Source: Gordionus sp. m RMFG-2023 (lineage: Eukaryota; Nematomorpha; Gordioida; Chordodea; Parachordodidae). Taken from it: a stretch of 64,000 nucleotides of DNA. Under the pieces are notes generated by a model. That model was not told where the DNA came from, ran no database searches, and saw nothing but the letters and a program-made list of their open reading frames with translations. Below, in pieces: positions 46,177-58,036 of the stretch; the stretch's first letter is position 1, and each line of letters starts with the position of its first letter. Position numbers and translations under genes: made by a program. The DNA lies in the NCBI RefSeq assembly GCF_954871325.1, contig NC_088779.1, positions 13,642,846-13,706,845 of the forward strand, given 5' to 3'.

Positions 46177-48848
46177 GGCTCAGACTTGGTTTGGACTGTA
46201 CAGTTATAAACTATGAATTAAATTTAGTTTACATTTTTTATATCATTCTTTTAATTATTTAATTCAGAGGAGATTTTAAACCCTTTTTAATTTGGATAAT
46301 TCATCTTCTATTTTTGATTCTTATAAATGTTTCATAGTTTTTGTTTCGACTTAAGGATGTGTCTGACTCATGCGGATAGCTTAATTAATTAGATAATCTT
46401 AATTTTTCTTTGATCATAGTAATTCCTCCTACCAATATAGACCATTTTATAACCTTTTCATTATATCTTTTTATTCTAGTCTTAGCTTATTAAACTAGCT
46501 TTCTTTTGATAATGTTTTTAAATTGGATAATTAGGCAAATTTATATCGTTTTCCTTCATAAATTATTATGAGCTATGAACAATTATATATTTACCGGGTC
46601 AGGTAGAAAACCCTGATAGAAATTTTTACCGAACTCTAGCTGGCATATATTATTCTAAAAGAAATGTTTTAAAAAAATGCCCTAAAAATTAACCCATGCT
46701 TCACAGATTATTTAGCCCATTACCAACAATCATAGTCTATTTAGGAGGATTAGATACCAATAACTATTAAATAGAAATAATTTTTTTAGTAATTAGGGTT
46801 TTTAATACTTTGTAAAAAATAATAATTTATAAACAGGGACCCGGAACAAATGCATTTTTTGCTTTTCAATCTATTTCCCGCTAAATAATGTCCGATAAGA
46901 TATCTTATCTTCTTAAAATGTGACGTACTTTTATCATTATAATTTAGAGAGTAACTACTAATAGAAATAAAGATGGTTCTGAAATTTTTATAGATCACGT
47001 TACCTTTTTTTTATACTAAAACACAAAATCAATTTCCATGCTAAAATTTTTGTTATGGAAGAAAGATGACTTACCTTTTAATAAAATACTTCATCTAGTA
47101 GGAGGCAACTGAGTATTAAATTATCTATGTGACTAATATATCTTCTTAAATTAATCCATTCTTGATGAAAGTTGAAAAAACTAAATGCGGTTATTTAAAA
47201 TAATTTAAATACATGTCTACACTTTTTGGTGTCACCAATATATAAAATTTATATTTCAATCATAGAAAATAAAATAATTTCAATTTAAAAAAATTATAAA
47301 TTAACAATATTTTATATCAATATAAATGGTGATGTGTCTAGACGTCTATCTCCCAATTTTGATGAACTATTTTTTCACCCAACAAGATTTTAAAACATTT
47401 ATCTTTTTAATCTAAATCTATACTATATAAAGCATACATTCATTCCTCCAATTAAATTCCCTGCGTCAAACCCAAACTTTTTGAGAAAAACATCTTGTAT
47501 CACCTGATTTGATATTAACAAAAAAATATATTATCCATATTTGTTATTTTAAAATAAATAAAATTCTGATTCACCACAACAATGTCTTTCTTTTTGTATT
47601 CTTCCCCAAATCTTAATTCTTCTATTTTATCAGTACCTTATGTTTTATATAATAATTTTTTATGAAATATTTATTGAGCCAAAATCTTGAAACCTTTGCA
47701 ATTTTCCTCTTATTTTTGCGGTACAATCATCCAACTCCAAATGATGAAGAAATATAATAAATATTTTAGCTTTTGCATGTATTGTATTTTGTATATTACA
47801 ATAAATTTTTATAATTAAATTTGAAAAAAAACAATCTTTTTTTAGAGGTTCATAAGTTCTATGACTTTATATCGTCTGGGTCAATATGTACTTTATAGAT
47901 TTTTTTTGTTTCTCCTTTAATTTCAATTTTCAAATAATAAATAATATAAAGTATTAAAAAAAACGAAAATATAATATTTTATGTTGTTTTTTTCTCCCTC
48001 CAAAAAATTACCAAAAATAAAGAATTATTTATTATCGATATATATAAATTTTCATCTTTTTATTTAAACTAAAATAAGGTTCCTAAAAATTATAAATAAA
48101 AATGGATGTATTGTCTTTAAAGAAAAGTTTTTTAGGATATTTGGGCAATAACAGTATCTTTTTAAAATTTGTTTCGTATATTTTATTGGTTAAGATTTGT
48201 AAGAAATTAAATTTATAATATTTTTTTATTTATTAATAATTAAATTAAGGCGTCAATTGTTGATTGGTTGCTTTTAATGTCAATCTTAATTTATTTTTTT
48301 TAATTTTATATTTAAATAAAAAAACATAATAATGGAAAAAATAAATAAATTTTGATGTTTTTTAAAATATACAAAAAAAAATTTAATTTGTTAAAATTAT
48401 AATTAATCAGTTATAGATATGATCATATAAATTCTACCATATATCCTCAAAGTTAAATGTATATTAGCAATTTTTCTTTTTGATTTCAGTAGCGTAAATA
48501 TAAAAAAATATTTTTGGAAAATTCTGGATCAATTCGGTTTTTAGTATTTCGTTCTAATCACTCATTCACATTATTCAATTATGCTTGGTCCAAAAGTATG
48601 TAAAGAATTAGCCATTATGTATATAAGGAATCATTAATACTACTCCGTCACATTTTAAAGCACTTACCCGTAGATCTGAACTTTTGTAAGACAAAAATAT
48701 TTCAGTGGTTCGGATCCAAGGGTGAGCGCGAAATGCCAAACGAAATATTTGTTATTAACTGTTATTTATAATTACAAGGTGAGGTAGTGAGTTGTATAGT
48801 TATGAGTTACATCAATTATAGGAGAAACTTTACAGCTTGCTAGCTTAC
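46177..48848. other. Stretch without a recognised gene, some exon-like snippets
   Basis: Mostly AT-rich. On the minus strand 46786-46998 is a 70-codon frame (SHFKKIRYLIGHYLAGN, KKCICSGSLFI) with fairly protein-like composition. About 47085-47140 reads HIDNLILSCLLLDE before a possible donor, and 48668-48758 is an open 91-nt stretch (YFVWHFALTLGSEPLKYF) ending at GTAAGT. These could be exons of a minus-strand host gene, but the phases I tested do not join. Confidence 0.25.
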
Positions 48849-49143
48849 CTTGTGTTTATAAAATCTTCATCCTGTTGATTTATGATCGGAGATATTATCA
48901 CTTCTGCTATTTATATTTTTCCCAAAAAAAATTTCTCAAAAAGGGTTTATTTTATATAATGTATTTTGTAAATACATAATATTTATATAATATTATTTTA
49001 GTTTAGATAAGCAACCATTTTTGAATAAATCATTTTTTAATAATTTTTTATTTTAATGATGAGGTAAACGTACCCAAATTTTGTATCTTATTATAATCGT
49101 TTGTTTTATAACCCCGAGTAACACAAGTTAGTAATATTAACAT
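48849..49143 (-). CDS. Candidate two-exon start of an unrecognised gene
   Basis: Exon 49074-49143 begins ATG and reads MLILLTCVTRGYKTNDYNKI, ending in phase 1 at a GTACGT donor. A 170-nt intron ends AAATAGCAG. Exon 48849-48903 continues in phase as EVIISPIINQQDEDFINT and meets GTAAGC at its end. The N-terminus is hydrophobic for about 8 residues and might be a short signal sequence. If the last donor is unused, the frame would stop at once, giving a peptide of about 43 residues. Otherwise the next exon is not found in a matching phase. No known family. Confidence 0.3.
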
Positions 49144-50068
49144 TGCCGTCTAGACTTTTTCAAGATTGTATGATGTAGATGTTCAAATAAAAAAAATTGA
49201 TGGTTTTTTTATCAATTAAATAGTCATTGAGCCTAATTCCCTGAGACCCTAACTTGTGATGGATAAGAAATTTTCACAAGATCTAGCGCCTCAGGAAATT
49301 AGTTTCAAAATAAATTGGTCATTTTAAAAATGAAGTCATTTATATGAATATTAATAAAATTATTGCTCATTTATTAGAATGGTTTATTAATGTATTTAAG
49401 AATAACCATGGATCGATAATACAATGGTATGATAAAGGTTATATATTAAAAATGATAAATAGATTCGTAGATTTTCAATATTTAATAATTGACGCATAAA
49501 TTCGAGGAATCATAAGTTGTTGTCTGGCATTATAAATTTCACAATTGTTACCTAGAGATTTTATTAATTTATATTTTAATTATATATCACGCAAGTCACT
49601 GTCACTATGTTTGTTTACTAATCTATTAAAAATGAATATTCAAAAATGATTTCAATTTAAAAATTTGGCATATTGTCAAATAATCTTATAAAGCATAATA
49701 AATATATACTATGAATTTTTTTTAATTTTTATAACTCGTGACTATATTTGGGGTAATTACTGTTTTTTAATCATTTAAGCCAATTTTTAGCCAGCGAAAT
49801 TGGTTAAACCGAGTTTTTAGCAGAAAACTATTACTTTGGGGTTTTTCTTACAAATATAGCAGTTCAAATTTGAAAGAAACTAATATAAAATTAAAACGTC
49901 TTAAAATTAACGGGTTTACTTCAGGACGCGTCTGTAGATTTAGCCATTGCCCAACTATACTCATGATAAAGAGTAATAGGTCAAAAGTGTCCTGGACAAA
50001 AATATATTTAAAAAAAATCTAAATGCTTAGTAGGGGAAAATTTGAAAATGTATCAAGTATAATAACAC
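49144..50068. other. Gene-free AT-rich stretch with one dispersed repeat
   Basis: 49770-49905 is the inverted relative of 29730-29835. Nothing else recognised. Confidence 0.35.
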
Positions 50069-50600
50069 TAGACCTGTGCGCCGGCCGCTGATATTTTTGA
50101 TTACGCCCCGCCGTGGTTAAATTTTTTTAAAATAATTTTTATATTTTATACATTTTTACTTTAATGATTGGTTAACATCACTGTTGGAATTGTATGCCAT
50201 CAGGAAAATGTTAAATTAAATAAATAGATCTAACATCGAATATTCTATATCGTGATATCACTGATCTATACCCTGAGTTTTTCTTATTCCATGAGTTCAT
50301 TCAAATGTAAAGATTATAAATGCCTCAATCAGATAGCATAGTATATTATTTATGCTCGAAAGCATGTCTGGAGCTATAATCTAATAAATAATGTTTTGAA
50401 AAGCATTATTTTCAAACTATGAATTGGTGTTATTAGAGGAATATTAATTCTTCCTTCCAAATTTAAATAATCAGTTGAATTTCTATCTTTACAAAAAAAG
50501 CCTATACTATATTAAATTTTGCATTATTTCAGAAGTGAAATAGAAACGCATTTAATAGTAAATGATAAGTAGCTCAAAAATTATTTCAGTTAACTCGTTA
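50069..50600 (+). mobile_element. Left part of a CCGGCCG-family hAT element
   Basis: Starts TAGACCTGTGCGCCGGCCGC and is homologous to 40152-40330 over about 150 bp. A matching inverted end, TAGACCTGTGCGC, occurs at 60706-60718, but flanking 8-mers AATAACAC and CACATATC differ, so they are probably separate copies. Confidence 0.5.
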
Positions 50601-50695
50601 GAATTAAGATATAAACTTTTTTAAATTTATTTTTCTTTATTAATACATTAGTATAAACATTTATATATCAAAATTTCAAAAAAATAATTCACTAG

Positions 50696-51185
50696 GGGAG
50701 ACCAGGGCTAGTCGGCGCAAGGGGCTTATACATCCGATTTTATTTAAAACCAGTAACAATTATAAATTAAAATTTTGTTGTAAATAGAATTCTATATTTA
50801 TATTTGGGGAGAAAATAATTTATATTATTTAGCTATAAAGTTTAAACATAACAAAATGGACAATATGTGAGTTTAAAAACTATTTTAATATTTAGGAAAG
50901 TTTCAGATTGATATGTAAGACGTAAATATATGTTAAAATCATATTAGTAATACTACTACCATTGGTATATCGTGGCTTGTCGGCGAAATCAATCAATTTT
51001 TATAATTTTCAGAGATTTGACAGGCCGGGCTGTACAAATAGTACCTCTGTAGGTATCTGATAATTTTATTATGGTATTCAAATGTAAAAAATTCTAAATA
51101 GGGAAATTTTTACCATAAAGGATTATGAAGAAACAATAAAATTGTATGAAAATGATATGTCATCAAGAAAAGTAACATTTATTAC
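50696..51185 (+). mobile_element. GGGGAGACC-ended element, left part, with HTH-like relic
   Basis: Starts GGGGAGACCAGGGCTAGTCG directly after TA. Near its end (about 51098-51184) the plus strand reads REIFTIKDYEETIKLYEND then MSSRKVTFITG, which resembles the psq-type helix-turn-helix at the N-terminus of pogo-like transposases. The matching inverted terminus is at 59195-59217. The catalytic domain is not found. Confidence 0.45.
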
Positions 51186-51255
51186 AGGTTAAAGTGATAT
51201 TTTATAAATTTAATATATAAATGATAATTATATAAATTTATCAATGTGATTTTTT

Positions 51256-52302
51256 GTTCGTGAACGCAGTTCGTTTTTTTGAAAAAAGGTGATGAACGGC
51301 GTTCCTTTTTTTTTGACGAACTTTGAACGTGAACGCGTTCCTTTTCTTTGATGAACGCGTTCAATTTTACGTTCGTTCAATTTTAAAAACACTTTTTATT
51401 TTTATTTATTTGAAAAATTAATATTAATCCGCATTTTTTAACAAAAAAGTCTTATATTTTTATTTATTTGAAAAATTAATATTTAATCCAATTTTTTAAC
51501 AAAAAAGTCTTATATTTTTTAATCAGCTGTTTTTCCTTTTTCATATTGCAACTAACGTACCATAGTGCTACTGCTAGAGAAGATAAGATTAAAGTTTATT
51601 AATTTGAATATTTTATATTTTAATTTAATAGATTAGCATTTGCATGGATATAAATATTTCATCATCAGATTCTGAAAATCAAAATTCAATATTAGATGAA
51701 TTAGAATTACCATGGCCCAAATATCAAAAATATTTCACTGTTTTAAAATCAATTCCGAGATACCCTTTTTTTTTGACGAGGAAGAAGAGGGCAGATTGGG
51801 GGATGATAACATAGCTCAATTTTTTGAAACAATGGATAAAACATTAAATGTTTTTAATAAATTCCCCCTTTTAAAAGAATTGTTTATCAAGTATAACACC
51901 GCAATCCCTTCATCTGCCCTTGTTGAGCGAGTTTTTAGTATAGCTAACGCTGTATTAACTGACAAGCGTTCATGCATATCAGATGAAAATTTTGAAAAGC
52001 AATTATTATTAAAAATTAATAAGAAAATTTTTTTAGAAATTTATTTTTTTATCGCTCTATTATATTGTATTTATAATTATATTATCAAAATAAAACTATT
52101 ATTTTTTATCATGGCTAATATATTTTGTTGAAAAATATAAGGCATTTATTTATATTAAATTAAATTTAAAAAAAAATTTATCATAAAATTTTGAACGCGT
52201 TCCTTTTTTTGAATTTGAATGTGAACGTGAACGCGTTCGATTTTTGTCAATGAACGTTGAACGCGAACGCGTTCGATTTTTTTAAAAATGTTTACAGCAC
52301 TA
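51256..52302 (+). mobile_element. hAT deletion derivative with ACGCGT-rich ends (copy 2)
   Basis: 1047 bp. The right end inverted is TAGTGCTGTAAACATTTTTA, nearly identical to the left end of the element at 20498. The left side has the same GAACGCGTTC array but lacks the outermost 20 or so bases. Flanks read GATTTTTT on both sides (51248-51255 and 52303-52310), a fitting but low-complexity 8-bp duplication. Confidence 0.8.
51647..52131 (+). pseudogene. Shortened hAT protein: acidic start plus hATC
   Basis: A start region at 51647 reads MDINISSSDSENQNSILDEL and ELPWPKYQKYFTVL. After a homopolymer T run the frame changes, and 51712-52131 continues as GDDNIAQFFETMDKTLNVF, ELFIKYNTAIPSSALVERVF and SIANAVLTDKRSCISDENFE, a well-preserved hATC dimerisation domain. 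The normal transposase of about 600 residues has lost its zinc-finger remainder and RNase H core, leaving about 150 residues. One frame change at the T run is the only defect I see, apart from a hydrophobic C-terminal extension. Confidence 0.75.
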
Positions 52303-52317
52303 GATTTTTTATAATAC

Positions 52318-52460
52318 TTTTTATAAATAGAATAATTGCGAACTCCATATATTACATAAATATATATATATAATCATTATAACCATATCTAATTAACGAA
52401 TAAAATAATTCATAATGTATAAATAATATATTACAATAGATTTATACATTACTACATTTC
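52318..52460. repeat. Dispersed AT-rich repeat, also at 54289-54660
   Basis: ATAACCATATCTAATTAACG and ATTCATAATGTATAAATA recur at about 54583-54650 with few changes, so the intervening region is a later insertion or the product of a duplication. Confidence 0.65.
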
Positions 52461-52559
52461 CCCTTCATTAATTGAAAGGAAACCTACATCTAGAGCCATT
52501 CGACTTAAAGTTTCCTAAATAATCTTTGTCTTTGATTTCCATTTATCTTTACCGTGTAG

Positions 52560-53169
52560 CAGCGTCTACATGTCAGTATTTTCACTGGATGCAAACCCAC
52601 TTCAAAAACTTGGCCTACCCCCTAAAAGATTCTCGCCACCTTGGGCGGCGGTGTCTCCCCATTATTATTTTCACCTTTTTAATTATATTATTTTCACCTT
52701 TTTAATTATATTATTTTCACCTTTTTAATTATATTGATACTCTTTTTAGAGAATTTATAAAGGATAACTTAAATTAATCTATCTCTACTACCAACTATCG
52801 ATATTTTGTGTATATAAAGAATTTATTTTTTAGATAATAAATTCAATTAAACCTTCATTATTTACAATGAATTAATTATTATGGCATTATGAGCTTGCTG
52901 AAATATTTAAACCTTTTAAATTACATTTAAAAGGATAGCAGAAAGTTTTATTTGGAAAACAATGTGTATGATTGTTTGCATTATATAGATTTGGCCGATG
53001 AATTGTATTATAATAATTCTATAATAAAAGTATTAGTTTTTACAGCAATAAATTTTGTCCTATTTCATCTCAAAATTTAATAGATAAACCCCCCAAAATT
53101 TATCCTACCCCCATTAAAACAGCCTACCCCACTCAAAAAATACTACCCCTCCCGCTCATGTAGACGCTG
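52560..53169. mobile_element. 610-bp MITE with perfect 13-bp inverted ends
   Basis: CAGCGTCTACATG at 52560-52572 and its exact inverse at 53157-53169. Flanks CCGTGTAG and GCGTGTGG agree at 6 of 8, so hAT-like. Subterminal CCTACCCCC motifs on both sides. The interior includes a three-copy 23-bp tandem repeat (52668-52736, unit TTTTCACCTTTTTAATTATA plus 3) and a segment resembling 1960-2090. Confidence 0.75.
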
Positions 53170-53219
53170 GCGTGTGGTGTTACCTTTTTTAACAACTACT
53201 CTTCTTCCCCCAATTAAAA

Positions 53220-53540
53220 TTTTGATCTCAAAAGAGTATCAATATTAGCTGCCTTGGTATGATTGATCTCGCCTAGAATATTAATATTGTTTCCCTTGTT
53301 TATTGATCTCACCTAGAGTATAAATATCGTTTCCCTTGTTGATTGTTCTCCCAATGGAATATCAGTATCGCCAGATATCCCACTGAAATATTCTTATTGG
53401 TTCCATTGTATGCTTGATTTCCCACAGGAGTATCGTTATCGAGGCCATTGCATGCTTGATCTCCCACCATAGTATCTTTATCAAGGCCATTGTATGCTTG
53501 ATCTCCCACAGAGTATCGTTATCGAATCCATTGTAGATTG
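53220..53540 (-). repeat. Tandem array of 40-42 bp units
   Basis: About eight units. The best-preserved start at 53403, 53445, 53487 and 53528 (spacing 42, 42, 41). On the minus strand a 42-bp unit encodes 14 residues of the type VGDQAYNGLDKDTM. Two frames stay open because the unit length is a multiple of three. Base composition is much GC-richer than the surroundings. Confidence 0.85.
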
Positions 53541-53560
53541 GTCGACGTACCATCATCATA

Positions 53561-53715
53561 GAGCTGGCCAAGAGATCGCTATTATCCTTGTATGGCACAT
53601 GAGGTCACTAGAGCTGGCCAAGAGATCGCGATTATCCTTGTATGGCCCATGAGGTCACTATTACCTTAGAACTGGCCAAGAAATCGCTATCATCCATAGA
53701 TGGCCCATGGGACAA
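53561..53715. repeat. Second tandem array, about 50-bp units
   Basis: Three copies beginning GAGCTGGCCAAGAGATCGC at 53561, 53611 and 53669 (the third with changes), each running through ATTATCCTTGTATGGC to GAGGTCACTA. It directly follows the 42-bp array. Confidence 0.85.
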
Positions 53716-54287
53716 ATCCCTATGCACAAGAAGTCATCATTAGTCTTTTAACCCAAATCTGGCTCAGGGAAGCCCCGTTAGTTTGTTTATAGGTCACTTG
53801 ATTTGAGAGCCCAACGTTCTTATATCTTTAGTTTAAATTAGCCAGGTCTTTATTAGTATCCATTTTCCATATGCCCGATTAGAAAGGTTCTTTTATCAGA
53901 ACCTTTTTCCCATTGTCCAAATTAGCCAGGTTTTTCTATCTGTTACCTTTTTCCTAAAGTCATATAAATGTCACTATATTATTAGTATTTATGTTTTCAC
54001 AATATTATTTCCCATAATGTTTCAATTTTACTGAGTCATTAATTTTCCAAAATTAATTTCATATCACAAATATTCATAACATAAAATTATTACCCTGAAT
54101 TTAAATAAATCATAATTTTATAATTTCCAATAATTTAATATTTATATTGTTAATATATCATTCTTCTGCAACATTCAATATAATCAGTGTGAACATCATG
54201 ACTATTTCCAATCATTCTCTATTATTTCATAAAACATCCAATAGATTCATATTACAGGTTATTTACATCCATGACTGCACCAATTTT
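53716..54287. other. Gene-free stretch with decaying repeats
   Basis: Contains a degenerate direct repeat with AAATTAGCCAGGT at about 53834 and 53927; otherwise AT-rich with no gene. Confidence 0.4.
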
Positions 54288-54288
54288 A

Positions 54289-54660
54289 TAAATAGAATTA
54301 TTGCAAACACAATATTTATACCCATATAATACCTAGAAAATAAAGGCAGGATATAAAATATATTAATCCAGATATCACATTATAAAAGATGATATAAGTG
54401 TTAAGTTAGTAAACCTCACCCATTATTATATTAAATCATAAATATATATAATAAATTGGATAATGATTGCAAACACAATGTTTATTCATCCATATAACAC
54501 ATATCAATATATATTAATCCTGATATCACATAATAGATGATATAGGTGTTTGGTAGTTAACCTCCCTCATTATATTTAAATATAACCATATCTAATTGAC
54601 GAATATAATAATTCATAATGTATAAATAGTTTATTACATACATTTCTACATTACTACACA
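54289..54660. repeat. Imperfect tandem duplication of about 167 bp
   Basis: 54300-54465 and 54466 onward both begin ATTGCAAACACAAT and share ATATTAATCC.GATATCACAT and GATGATATA.GTGTT. The unit is related to 52318-52460. Confidence 0.7.
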
Positions 54661-55457
54661 TTTCAATTTTAGTATAATATCAGACCTAAATATATGTCCT
54701 ATAAATTAAAATTTTCATATATGTTGTATTCCATATTAAATCAACCAAAAAAGTCGATTCTCAACCCTACCCCCTTCGATTTTTTAAAAAATTTGTATGT
54801 TGGTAGTATATACACTAACTAATAAAAATGTAAAATTTTACTTTTCAAATCGGCTTACTTCATGAGATATGGCCATCTTTAGAAACGCGAAAATTCCAAA
54901 ATACAGTATATTTAATTTTAAATATCTCAAAAAGTAATTAAGCTGAAGAAGGCATGATTTAAATTTTATTAAATAGCTCTAGAATAGCCCTTTAATATGA
55001 TATAAAAATTATTTTATTAATAAAAAGTATATTACCAAAAACCGGAAATAGAAAACCGGAAAAATTGCTTTTTTTTTCTTTCAAATTTTTTTTACAAATA
55101 GACATTATACCTCTTAATATTTGTACAAAATTTTAGATTGGGACCATTACTGGGCCAATAGTTATTACGCTTTAAATATAAATAGTATGGCTTAAATCCT
55201 AAATTATACCAAATCTATAGTAATTTACGAAACAAATAAAAAGAAAATTTCTTTATGATCGGGCCGATTATATTTTTTTTATAAATGTTTCGGGCTGTGA
55301 GCCCACTAGTAGACATTATGTCATATTTAACATATAAGTTTAGCGATTTTATTTTAGAGAGAAAATAATTGTAAAAATATTTATAACTTTATTTAGCTAA
55401 GTATTTATATTACATGAATATCAAATGGGAAATTAATATTGTTATAAACATATTAAA
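54661..55457. other. 3' flank of the transposase-like gene
   Basis: Noncoding. It includes a phrase-like segment CTTCATGAGATATGGCCATC and AAAAACCGGAAATAG, and may be the noncoding part of the element that carries the gene at 55458-57438. No terminal repeat pair was found. Confidence 0.3.
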
Positions 55458-57438
55458 TTAAATAATATCATACATTAAATTATCTAATGAATTGGAATAA
55501 CGTTTGACTTTCATTTTTCCTTCCATTGGAATAAATGAATGATATTTTTGTGTCCCGGGAATTAGTTTGGCCGTTAAAAATCTATTTTCGAGATTGGTTT
55601 CCATTCTTAAATATTCAACGTTGCTGACAAATGTGTAATTAATACCCGGGATATTAATTCTCGCATAATTATATAAATCCATAGGAGTTAATATATGATT
55701 TTCATAAGGACGTTGCAGGCTTGCTCTAGCAGCCAACCTCTTTGTAATTCCCCCTAAACTATCGCAAGGAGTTTTGCCATGTGCAGTTGCAAAAAAATGC
55801 CATTCTGCCTTGATCCCAAAATCATTATAATGGTTGTAGAGGTTTACAAAGTTTTTTTTGTTCTTATACTGGGTAACGGCTCCATCAGAAAAATAATAAA
55901 TTATTGAAATCTTATCAAATCTTGCTTTCAAGAATTGAATTAAATTTGTTTGAAATAAATAAAAGGAACAAGTATTGTGTTTAAGACAATCTGATATAAC
56001 TACGTAACTTATATGTTTGATGGTACCGCTTTCGCAGTAATAAATCATAAATGGATGAAGTGTTGCCTGATTATTAGTCCAATGGAAGCCTTGAGCGTGA
56101 TCTTGAACTACAAAAGCGTAGTTCTCTGCAAAATCGGATATTATTAGATATTCCCCATCCTTCATATTCGATTTTAATGACTTAAAAAATGAAGATTGTT
56201 CCGATAAATGCATGAGGAATTAAAATATTTAATTTTTCAATCAAATACTCCATAAATTCGCTGGCGGACTTAGTTAACGTTTCGAGGGTGGTATGGTCTG
56301 CCGCCAACCATTGTTTAAATGTTATATAATCTATGGCATTATCAAACAATAAATGTAATCTTTCTTTAAGTTCCAAAGTGCCGGGACACATTTGGCATTT
56401 CTTTAAGTAACAGCAAGGTTGGGCTGGATTGCATAGACTTTGTGCAATGTAATGTTTATAATCTTTTAAGGGAGGAAATGGATAGTTATGCTGGTTTGCA
56501 GTTAACTGATTTAATTTACCCCCAATTATAATTAATTTAAAATTTTGATGAATTGTACAGATGCACATTGTATGCGTTCCAGACCTGCCTGCTAAAATAC
56601 AGTTATTTGGTCTCATGATAGCAAACTTGCTGAAACCTATCTTTATATTACTGTTTATTTCTTTAAAATTGGTAAATAATTCTTTTATATTACACAAAAC
56701 TAATCTCTTTTGTACTTGGTTCCTTTTTCCATTAACTTTCATTGATATAAAATTATTCATACCTGGCATAAGTCTGCTGTTTTCGTCAGAATTATAAAAT
56801 TCTATTACTTTATTTGCAATGTCATCCGAAATTATTCTACTTGGTTTTATGATATTTGGGTTTGACAAAACATCCTTTTCTTCAACTAATTGTTTAGCTG
56901 TCCGGGCCATAAAATTTGTGGTTGAAAATTCCTTTTCAATTTTATCAAGAGTCCAAGATTTTGGTAAAACTGTTAAAATTTGTATTTTTTCATTGCGAGA
57001 ACTTGTAGCAAATTTTTCTTTCAGTTGATTTATGATTTCGGCTTCATCTTTTTTTGCTTGATCCTCTAGATTTATTTTAAAAACTTTTTTGATTTTTCCC
57101 TGAATTTTCAAAAATTTATTTACAGGATATTTTTTTTCATTTAACCTTTTCTTTTTAATAGGTGTCTCCCCTAAAAATGGCAAAGTTTTATTTAAAGTTG
57201 AAATTGAAGTATTAAAATCTGTATAAGAGTCGGGATTATTGCATGGTTGATCATGTTCAAAATCGCTAAATGTTTCATTAATAGTTGAGGTAGAAGGTAA
57301 GTTAGAAATAGAAGGTAATGTGATCGGGATCGTAGAAGTAAAAGGTGAGATCAGATTTGTTGAATATTTTTTTAATTTTTTCCGGCAAGAGCTACAAATT
57401 TTTTGATTAATTGGTAAGCTAGAATTCACTTCTATCAT
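55458..57438 (-). pseudogene. Transposase-like protein of a metazoan ISDFAENY/YFSDGA family
   Basis: Two overlapping minus-strand frames (56182-57438, 418 codons; 55458-56213, 251 codons) carry consecutive parts of one protein, so a frame change lies near 56200. The N-terminal part has CSSCRKKL near residues 15-22, a charged helical region and a helix-turn-helix-like stretch (WTLDKIEKEFSTTNFMARTA, about 162-181), then Cys/His clusters CICTIHQN (about 292) and CCYLKKCQMCPG (about 340). The C-terminal part has ISDFAENYAF (about 25), YFSDGAVTQYKN (about 106), EWHFFATAHGKTPCD (about 136) and ends near HSFIPMEGK. I recall such proteins as repetitive uncharacterised genes in Hydra, aphids and other animals. 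The spaced Asp, Asp and later acidic residues look like an RNase H-type D-D-E/D nuclease core, which would make it a DNA transposase; that is inference. Host domestication is the alternative. Confidence 0.6.
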
Positions 57439-57485
57439 CCATTGTAAAACATTTCTAAGATTGTAACGTACTGTCGATGATGATA

Positions 57486-57908
57486 TGGAATCCGTGGGGA
57501 TTCGGGATCTCTTGATTTAAATCCTTTAGGGCGATTTTTAGATTGTGAAAATCTGATTTTACAGAATTGTATTTCGGCATGTGCAGACTACCCAAACTGT
57601 AAATTTCAAACAATTTTGCAATGAACTTTAAAACTACTAGTAATTTATATTAATTTTTCATATATATATGTCGTATGGGGATTCGGAATCCGTGCGGAAA
57701 TGTATTCTAGCATGTGTAGAGTATTTTTTAATTTATATGAAAAATTAATATAAATTATAATTAGTTCTTTCATGGCAAAATTGGCTGAAATTTATAGGGT
57801 AAATACTCTACACGTGCTAGAATATTACGGTTAAATCGTATTTTAATTTTTTAAATCGCCCTCTGTAAAGGATTTAAAATCAAGAGATTCCGAATCCCCA
57901 TGGATTCC
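57486..57908. mobile_element. Palindromic MITE, composite of two overlapping ends
   Basis: Left GGAATCCGTGGGGATTCGG and right (inverted) GGAATCCATGGGGATTCGG begin arms that stay paired for about 55 bp (CTCTTGATTT.AAATCCTTTA). A further end of the same family lies inside at about 57669-57695, so it is either nested or a recombinant of two copies. No coding capacity. Confidence 0.75.
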
Positions 57909-58036
57909 GAATTTTAAATTATAATTATATTTAATCAATCAGGTATGAACATATACCATATATAAATATTCGCCTGATAATAAGATCAATTATTTAAAAT
58001 TAATTATATCTAGCAAACAAATATTTATATATATGT

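Noticed and set aside
23319-54660. CRISPR-like or phage-type repeat arrays
   Set aside because: The repeats are tandem without unique spacers, and the setting is plainly eukaryotic.
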